Origin: Bathymodiolus brooksi
Taxonomy: Eukaryota; Mollusca; Bivalvia; Mytilida; Modiolidae
Reading direction: 5' to 3'
DNA length: 64,000 bases
Assembly (NCBI GenBank): GCA_963680875.1
Contig: OY804586.1
Coordinates: 54,594,203 to 54,658,202, forward strand
Made by a program: the position numbers and the translations under genes. Position 1 is the stretch's first letter. Each line of letters begins with the position of its first letter. Below the pieces are notes generated by a model that ran no database searches, was not told where the DNA came from, and was given only the letters and a program-made list of their open reading frames with translations. Positions 56,750-64,000 of the stretch are shown here, in pieces.

Positions 56750-57120
56750 CAAAATTACCGAACTCCGAACAATCTTACAAAGGGAAAGTCAAAACTCATA
56801 ATTATATAAACAGACAAAATCAGTCAACAACTGAAAAAATGTGAAAACCGTAATGACCCTGACTTGGTACAGGCATTTCTAAAGAAATGGTGGGTTGAGT
56901 CAGATTTTAAGGCGCCAAACCTCCCGCTCTCATTACGGTTCAAAGGTTCCGGCTGTCACTGTAACAGTATTTAAATACAGGAACAAAATAGGTAAAATAG
57001 TTGTCAAAGCAGTACCATATTCGGTGACGTAAATGTCAAAAATATTTTTACGTCACACGTTGACAAAAACATTTTTGACTTCTTTATCTTTATACATTTT
57101 CACTATATGAAAATGCATCG
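56750..57120 (-). mobile_element. 3' tail of the Penelope-like element
   Basis: Non-coding sequence just downstream (minus strand) of the RT stop. It contains ACTTGGTACAGGCATTTCT and AAATGGTGGGTTGA, a block I associate with repetitive tails in mussel sequences. Assignment to this element is by adjacency. Confidence 0.4.
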
Positions 57121-57825
57121 CTTATAATTTTTTCTGCAGAGACGGAATATATTTCGACAAGATATTGGTATCGGAATATAAACTTTTTAAGAGATCGAAT
57201 AAGGCGAAATAGCCCTGGTCCAGTAGCCTGTTTCTCAGATGAAGATGACGTTTCAGGAAATCAGAATAATTGCTACTGGCCCTTGCATAGCGAATCAATT
57301 GCGAGATGTAAACACCATATGCAGGAGAAGCTGGTATATTGCTGCACATGTTTGGAAAATTTATGATTTTAAAATTGAAGTCGTCCCGCTTATCATAAAT
57401 TTTAGTACTGAGTTGACCACTGTCGTCAAATTCGAGGTATAAGTCCAAAAATGATGCGGACGAAGCTGTATCGGTGGTCTCTTTAACTTCCAGCACTGGA
57501 GGATATATCAATGGAAGAAATTCTGCAAATCTAGAATTATTGATAGATAAAACGTCATCAATATACCTGTATGTGAAATTAAAGGCTCTAGCCTCATGAA
57601 TCTTCTTATCTTTTACAAACTTTTGAAGAAACTCCGACTCATATGAGTATAAAAATAAATCGGCTAGAAGAGGGGCACAATTCGTACCCATTGGTATGCC
57701 GGCGACCTCCTGAAAGAGTGTCCCTCCAAAGGAGACAAATATGTTATCGATGAGGAACTCCAGCATACTGATCACTTGTTCCTCGGAGTAGCATGTTTGG
57801 ATAATATGAAGCAGCCGGCAGCGAT

Positions 57826-58210
57826 ACTGGTACTACAATACTGGTACACAATACTGGTAATACCAGTATTTTACCAGTATCTTCCAGTATCTGCAATACT
57901 GGTACAGATACTGGTACATACTAGTATCCCAGTATCTTCCAGAATTTTCCAGTATCTGCAATACTAGAAGATACTGGTCATTGCCAAAATATTAGTATTG
58001 TAGATACCGGAAGATTCTGGGAAATACTGGTAATACCAGTATTGCAGATACTGGAAGATTCTGGAAAATACTGGTAATACCAGTATTGCAGATACTGGAA
58101 TACCAGTATTGCAGATACTGGAAGATTCTGGAAAATACTGGTAATACCAGTATTGCAGATACTGGAAAAAGCTGGTTATACCAGTATTGCAGATATTGGA
58201 AGATTAGGTA
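57826..58210. repeat. Left palindromic array
   Basis: Tandem, partly inverted units of ATACTGGTAATACCAGTATT and GCAGATACTGGAAGATTCTGG-like sequence, period about 30-65 bp. Confidence 0.85.
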
Positions 58211-58479
58211 GAATTCCGGTTAACCCGAGTTTTTATGTCTACATTATACTAAAAGAATTGAATATAATTCATACTCGTACGTCATTTCTGCTGTACATAA
58301 CATAAGAGGCAAAAGCCCTGTAATGTCAAAATATTTTGTATGGTCCCTTAGAGTTTGATATATATTGGTAAGGTAATTTGACATGACTGGGCGGAGCCTA
58401 ATACTAACGGTAAATACAATGAGCTGTGATTTACAGTCTGAATTAGGCTCTGCCCACTCGTGTCAAATTGCTAGATACT

Positions 58480-58750
58480 AGAGTTTCCAGTATTGTGTGT
58501 TTTACAATACTAGTATTACCAGTATTGCTGGATGAAGAATACTGGAGCTTCCAGTATTGTGTGTTTTACAATACTAGTATTACCAGTATTGCTGGATGAG
58601 GAATACTGTAGCTTCCAGTATTGTGTGTTTTACAATACTAGTATTACCAGTATTGCTGGATGAAGAATACTAGAGTTTCCAGTATTGTGAATATTATAAT
58701 ACTGGTAATACCAGTATTGTAAATATTACAATACTGGTAATACCAGTATC
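58480..58750. repeat. Right palindromic array
   Basis: Three units of about 66 bp (CTTCCAGTATTGTGTGTTTT, ACAATACTAGTATTACCAGT, ATTGCTGGATGA) followed by ATACTGGTAATACCAG pairs. Confidence 0.85.
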
Positions 58751-59539
58751 GCGGCCGGCTGCTTCATATTATCCGCATGTTTTACCTTTATGAATTTTGT
58801 TTGAAAAATATGTGGAATTGTAGCCTAACACAACAAATTTTGAGCCATAGTTTCTATGACTAAAAGCTTTATGAATTGTTTCTTTTAAGCGGGTTTTTAA
58901 TTTGTCATGCGGTAGGGTGGTATATAGAGTTGAAAAATCAAACGTTTTGATGGAGGATACCTGAGAGAAAGATCTTGATTTCAGGTTGTCCAAAAGATCT
59001 TTAGAGTTTTTCAAAATCCATATGTGATTTATGCCACTACGCGAGTAAACAGTTTCACAATATTTCTGTTGTCCCTCTTTTACTGCAGGCAGAATCTTTG
59101 TCAGGTGAATAGACAATTCTTTCGTCGAACAAGTTGATGATCCCGCTATGTACCATTCTTTGTATGGTGTCTTATGGAGTTTAGGTATCCAATATAAATA
59201 GGGTAAACCCTCAGACTGTTTACCAGAGGGAATGTTTAATGATGTCATGAATGATCTGTGGTTAGCTAGGATTTCATCTTTGTCGAACGAAGTTGGTTTG
59301 TATGTGGTATTACTAGAGGTGTTGCTATGTATGCCTAATTCCTTGATTAGGCATTCGAAGTAATATGATTTACATACAAACACGATATTGTTGGAAGCCT
59401 TGTCCGCAGGAACGATAACATATTTGTCATGAAGAGAGGAAAGACACTTAACAGCTTCTTGGTCTTTAAATACAGACTTAGGTCGACTATTAACACAATT
59501 TTTTAGTTTGTGAATCCGACCTTGTACTAGAGAACATCT

Positions 59540-60060
59540 GATATGCCGCTTTAGATTAAAATCAGTTGTACAAATGTATTACAGTGGTAACATGTGAAAG
59601 GTTTTGGTTGACCATGGCTGGAATGATGAGCCAATAGCTCCCCCTTTCACAACATGCAGCTGTAGAAGAACCAGTAGTACATCTAAATTTCAACTCTTAA
59701 TTCAAATGTTGTCTAAGTCGATGTCGTCTTGGAACTTTTCTGCTTTTCAGGCATTTTCCACAGTCCTCGCATATAAAATCTAAGTTTCCAGGGATGATTT
59801 TTTGTTCAGTTATTGAACTGATTTCAGCTATTTTCCTCTGTAGAGAAATTCCAGAAACTTGCTGGATACAATCATAAAAGGTCAAAAATGGACCACTTGA
59901 AAGGGGGTGTAAATGGTTTTAGCTATTTTTCATTGATTTTCAGCTATTTTATATTCTAACCAGGATCATTCCTGAGTTTCAAATGTTGTCTAAGTCGATG
60001 TCGTCTTAGACCTTTTCTACTTTTCAGGCATTTACCACTGTCCTCGCATATAAAGTCATT
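59540..60060 (-). pseudogene. C2H2-like zinc-finger segments upstream of the PLE RT
   Basis: Minus strand: a degenerate finger KPFTCYHC .. FNLKRHIR (59630-59545, frameshifted) adjacent to the RT, and two copies of CEDCGKCLKSRKVPRRHRLRQH (59783-59702) and a diverged version (60058-59979). The second pair is a 280-bp-spaced DNA duplication. They may be the N-terminal region of the PLE or of another zinc-finger gene. Confidence 0.45.
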
Positions 60061-60217
60061 GTTTAATGCGTGGAAAGATGTATCCATTACAATACACCTT
60101 AATCATAGTCATCATAAATACCATCAGCACTTGCAACGTGTTGTGCAACCTTTGTCACGAACTGCCTTGTTATACTCTAACTGAATTTCTTCAATATCAA
60201 CTTCGTCTGTTTGTGTG

Positions 60218-61010
60218 TTACAGTGAGTTGACGCTACTGGCTCTCTCAAATATGATCATTGTTTCGAAGCTTTCTCCTTGGTTTAACAGACATGCAGCTA
60301 CATGTTTTCTGACATGACTGTCTACTTCTGTGCTGTCCAACTTGGGGCCATTCAAACTCATTTGAAGAAGAGACTGCAAAATGTCATTGTGCAATCTTTC
60401 CCCAAGCAATTGTTTACAGGCTGCATTCTGCTAAAGCTTCTTTCAGACCAAACATTTGATACTGGTAGGGTCAAACGGATTTCTCATACCTTTATCAAAT
60501 GTGAAAAGAAATGGACCATTGAACTCTTAAGAATGTTAAAAAAAAAAGATGATTCTTTCAAGGCCCATTCTCTTGGCGTTTCATCGTCCTAACAGTTCAG
60601 AATTTCTTTTTTGTGTTCTCTTTTCCCAGCAGAAAGGCTGAATTGAAAGTAACCCCATTTGGCAAGCAACTCTTCTGCGTCATCCTGTGTTCCAAAGAAA
60701 TGGTCTGCAAGAATGTGATTTTCATTTCAACCATATTGGGTGAATTCGTCAGAACCCCTCTCACCTTATGTCAACAACAGCACATGCGGTCAGGAGAGGT
60801 GACTGATGAAAGCTAGCATCAATATTTGCACAAAGAGCATCTATATACTTTGTCATTGTGTTCTTCAGTTGATTAATAACGGTTTCATTTATTGTTACAT
60901 CTAATGGACAAAGTCTTCCATTTTGCCTAAGATCAGCTGTTAAGCATTCGGAAATGAAATTGCATCTTGTGACAAAAACCTCAACTATGTTTAGTGCTTT
61001 CTAACCTGGA
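60218..61010 (-). pseudogene. hAT-type transposase relic (C-terminal region)
   Basis: The minus strand reads, in order and across frames, NIVEVFVTRCNFISECLTAD, TMTKYIDALCANIDASF, QDDAEELLAKWGYFQFS, TLPVSNVWSERSFSRMQPVN (hAT dimerisation core) and GERLHNDILQSLLQMSLNGP. Similar to ZNF862/KIAA1586-like proteins. Frameshifts and at least one stop. Not the same locus copy as 39397-42195. Confidence 0.6.
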
Positions 61011-61869
61011 CAAATCATTTTGAAATTGTCTTTTTTATTCAGGAACAACTTGCTCAATTCTGTCAAATTTGGCAATACTAGCTCAAGGACATAAAGGGTG
61101 CCAATAAACTTTAGTGTTGTTATTTTTGTTCAATCTTGTAAATTCTTAAAATTATGAGAAGAATACAAGTTTTATCAAATTAAAAATACCTTTATTAATC
61201 ATTGTCAAATGATGTGTCTTTGCAGATAACATGATTACATGTTTTGTTTTGGTTATACCATATTGACGGACAAAAAGCCAAATATACCTTTGCTACAGGT
61301 CTGAGGACCAGTCCAATGGCTGATCAGGGATTTTGAAAAAAGGTCCGAAGAAATTGTAAAACTAATAACTTAAAAAAAAATACAAGAATGTGTGGTCAAA
61401 GCGTCCATGCCCCTCAGCCCCTAGATTGGCTGCACATGATACTAGTATAAAACTATTATTGAAAAAAAGGGGGGTGCATAGAAAGCGTAAAACTTGGGTA
61501 GAGTGAATTAATAAACCATTTTAATATATACACTTAGACAAAAACATAATTTAAGGATGAAAAAAGTTGAACCCAAAATGCTTTTTTTGTATTATTTCAT
61601 TATGGATTAGATCACTGGCTACAATTTGAGTCGTATTTGAAGCTGATTATGAAATCACATTGTTGGTTATTACAAGTGGAAAAAGGGAGATAACACGGAC
61701 ATTTTCAATCTTCAAAAAAGTTTTATTTGGTTATTGTTTACAATTGATTACATTTTCAGAAAAAGGCCGAGTCATAATTTTTACAGAACTAGGCGACGAA
61801 GCTTCTTTTGTGTGAATCGCTGCTATTCTTCCAGAATAATGCGTTGTTATGTTAATTCAGCAATATTTT
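61011..61869. other. No supported feature
   Basis: AT-rich; A runs. Possible 3' flank of the Tc1-like relic that follows on the minus strand. Confidence 0.4.
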
Positions 61870-62140
61870 GACATTGTGGATTACGGTGGTTCACTATATT
61901 GCCAATAACGTCCCATGTGTTCTTTTGGGTTCATATTAGGGGATATGACAGGCCACTAAAATGTGTCAATCGCCTCTTGCTGCCTGAATTCTCTAACAAT
62001 GCGAGGTCTGCGTGGTATGGTGTTATCGTCCAAAAAGATAGGCAGTCAGCCAATGGATGATTATCAAAATGGGGTATAACGTGTGCGCTAAGCACGTTGT
62101 CGCGGTATGCAATGGCATTAACGATTGCCTTATAAGACAT
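61870..62140 (-). pseudogene. Tc1/mariner-type transposase fragment
   Basis: The minus strand reads AIAYRDNVLSAHVIPHFDNH, PLADCLSF, then a frame change to DDNTIPRRPRIVREFRQQEA and WPVISPNMNPKEHM. These are the second Asp (normally MDDNA.PH) and third catalytic block (SPDLNPIEH) of Tc1-like DD34E transposases. 5'-truncated, with at least two frameshifts. Confidence 0.75.
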
Positions 62141-64000
62141 GTAGGTCTAATAAACGTTAGAGAATACCGAAAGGGCAATCAAAAAGGACAATCCAGAGAA
62201 ACTGGTACAAGACGAGAAAAAAAAATACAATATGTGTTGGATACCACTATTCGCAAACTAACAAAAACAAAGGGAAATAAGACATGCGCCCTCATACAAA
62301 CATCGTTTTATGCTGAAATCGTAACAGATATCACAACAGGGAACTTAGAACGTAAATACACAAAATAGGACAACACAAAGATTAAAAAGATGAGCAACAC
62401 GGACCCAAATTAAAAGAAATACACTCAATAATTAACACGATTTTGACAACAACAAAGTGGATTATTTGGAAAGACCGAAATGTTGCTAAATATCAAAAGA
62501 AAAAAAATGTCTAAATTGAATATTATTAATTTAATTAAAAGCCAAATTTCATTCATATTTTCTCTTGCTACCTAGACATGTAGACTTTGACGTCATCGAG
62601 GATCTAACACTAGATGGGGGAATTCCCGATATATATACATGTAGTAGTGGAAAAACCAGGGTTCTACTGCAATGTGACAGCCCATAGCACCACCCACAGG
62701 GTGATGCAGTGACGTGTCACGTGACCAGATGTATGACGTCATCATAATGACGTCCTGTAGAACGAGGCAGGGCCCCATAACTTTAACAACTAAAGCGTAA
62801 TATGTTTATTTTAATAGTAAGGAAGCACATGTATTTGTTTTTTGTTTTAACACGTGGTTATTGTTTATGATGAACACGTGTTGGTAAACCGGATTTTGTT
62901 TATAAGAATTTGATTGGATATAATATTGTCGCAATGCGGTTATACAATGTGTACGTATCAGGTTTCCATTGGACAATATTTGTAGCATTGCAGTAAAGGG
63001 GTGTTTGAACGTTAAGATAGTCACGTACGCCAGTAATATAAATTAGGTACTATTTATATAGTATTCATTCGAAGTTCTGCCTTTACGAGTAGCACACCCA
63101 TCCCCCCACCCACCCTATTTTCGGTTTATTAAGGTCTAATAATAATTCTTTTTAAACTAGATTAATAGTTTTGATTATATTTTGTAGATTGATGAAAGAT
63201 GTATACATTTTTTTTGAGTATTTAATTAATAGAGGACTGAGGACTAAATTGAATTTGAAAAAATATGAAAATGTTTTGTATATTGATGAGTAATAGTAAA
63301 AGTATGCTACTCTCACAAGGAGGGCTCACATCTGATTAATGTGCTGAGTTATTATTCAATAAATATGTTATGTTAGTTTGAGCTGGGCGAATTAGAACAT
63401 AACGGTTCAAATCTAGTATGTGTATATATTGGGAATTCCCTGCCAACGTATCGGGGTCGACGAGGATGAAGATAATGTCGAGTGGTAGACGACTCTCTAT
63501 TTTTTTTTATCTAGATGTGTAGTGTAAGGGTTAAGTGTATATAGTTGTAAAGGCAGCGTGTGGATGGCCCCGACCCACGTCCTTCTGTTTGAACGGGGAA
63601 AATATATATTGTGTACATGATCTTGTTTTTTGTATTTATATACCAGTAATTCTCTTACACAAGTACAGGATATGAAAAACATGTCAAGGAGACAGTGGAA
63701 CTTACAACAATTAAACACAAAACAAAAAGAATCTGAACAAATAAGTTATTTAAAGGTGGTGTCATGAACGGATGGAAGGTGTGCGCATGCTCGAAGTTAG
63801 ACTTGATTTTTGACTAGCAGAAAAATATTAAAAAATATGTAAATTCTCAAAATTCTGGGGTGCTGAAAATGGGAAACAAAAATGTGAAATGAACGTTTAC
63901 CTGTGAACATTGTGAAATTTGATTGATTTTGTGCGTGCTACCGACATTATATTAACGTTTATGTGATTCGTATGGAAGGAATATTTGAAATGAAGAGTAC
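62141..64000. other. No recognisable feature to window end
   Basis: AT-rich. A cluster of TGACGTCA-like sites lies at 62590-62755 (TGACGTCATC, GTGACGTGTCACGTGAC, ATGACGTC), of unknown significance. Confidence 0.4.

Larger units (their letters stand above)
57799..58774. mobile_element. 976-bp TIR element made of ATACTGG/CCAGTAT arrays
   Basis: The ends GGATAATATGAAGCAGCCGG and CCGGCTGCTTCATATTATCC are perfect 20-bp inverted repeats. A perfect 8-bp duplication GCATGTTT flanks it (57791-57798, 58775-58782). The interior is largely repeats of CCAGTATTGCAGATACTGG and TACTGGTAATACCAGTA, with a unique 200-bp centre. It has no coding capacity. Superfamily uncertain: 8-bp duplications occur in hAT, P and Merlin. 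Confidence 0.9.
57122..59500 (-). pseudogene. Penelope-like reverse transcriptase, split by an insertion
   Basis: The minus-strand frame enters near 59500 (NCVNSRPKSVFKDQEAVKCL), continues past VPADKASNNIVFVCKSYYF, YLYWIPKLHKTPYKEW, SSIKTFDFSTLYTTLPHDKL to the insertion at 58782, and resumes at 57790 with VAGIPMGTNCAPLLADLF, the catalytic YRYIDDVLS, SFLDLYLEFDD and SPAYGVYISQLIRYARA, ending at 57122. When the insertion and one target copy are discounted the two halves lie in the same frame with no other stops, so the RT was intact when hit. PLE RTs prime at nicked targets. A GIY-YIG endonuclease domain is not seen at the C-terminus. Confidence 0.82.

Overview
This window looks like nuclear DNA from a lophotrochozoan animal, most probably a bivalve mollusc. 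It is AT-rich and intron-bearing. It holds one cellular gene fragment, of the HSPA12 class of Hsp70 that is expanded in bivalves, and about 58 kb made almost entirely of transposable-element material. The molluscan call rests on three things: two tRNA-headed SINE families whose tails read like 'TTTAACGCCAC..TTCAACAATATT', the 'GCTCACC' dispersed repeat with its GACGGACGGACGG run, and YqaJ-bearing ISL2EU elements. It is inference; no species marker is visible.

Layout. 1-6 kb: the 3' four exons of an HSPA12-like gene (+), with a minisatellite and a SINE in intron 1 and a deleted Tigger (pogo) transposon in the last intron. 6-16 kb: tandem repeats, small inverted-repeat elements, a 3.4 kb non-coding element with terminal inverted repeats (TIRs), an 850 bp polypyrimidine tract, and a MITE nested inside another TIR element. 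16.4-20.9 kb (-): a tyrosine-recombinase retrotransposon (gag, RT, RNase H, YR) whose YR reading frame runs on into an SGNH-hydrolase domain. 22.9-26.1 kb: a MULE-type transposon with arrayed TIRs and an intron-split transposase. 27.3-31.5 kb: an ISL2EU-type element, with SWIM-YqaJ-PHD (+) facing a DDE_4 transposase (-) and a hammerhead ribozyme between them. 32.2-42.2 kb: exons of a hAT/ZNF862-like gene, interrupted by a PIF/Harbinger element (Myb-like + and transposase -) and by a Tigger relic. 43.4-44.0 kb: a TIR element with a perfect 10-bp target duplication. 44.4-47.9 kb: a second, convergently arranged ISL2EU-type pair. 48.2-49.7 kb: a MULE derivative. 50.4-51 kb: a CR1-like LINE 3' end. 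56.7-60 kb: a Penelope-like reverse transcriptase split by a 976-bp element with an 8-bp target duplication. 60.2-62.1 kb: hAT and Tc1 relics.

Nearly all TE genes carry in-frame stops or frameshifts, so the region reads as a TE graveyard with several layers of nesting. The HSPA12-like exons have clean splice sites and compatible phases and look functional. Most points of interest are element architectures (YR-SGNH, SWIM-YqaJ-PHD), the ribozyme, and well-preserved insertion footprints. Exon joins and frames were worked out by eye from the nucleotide sequence; family assignments come from motif recognition without database searches.
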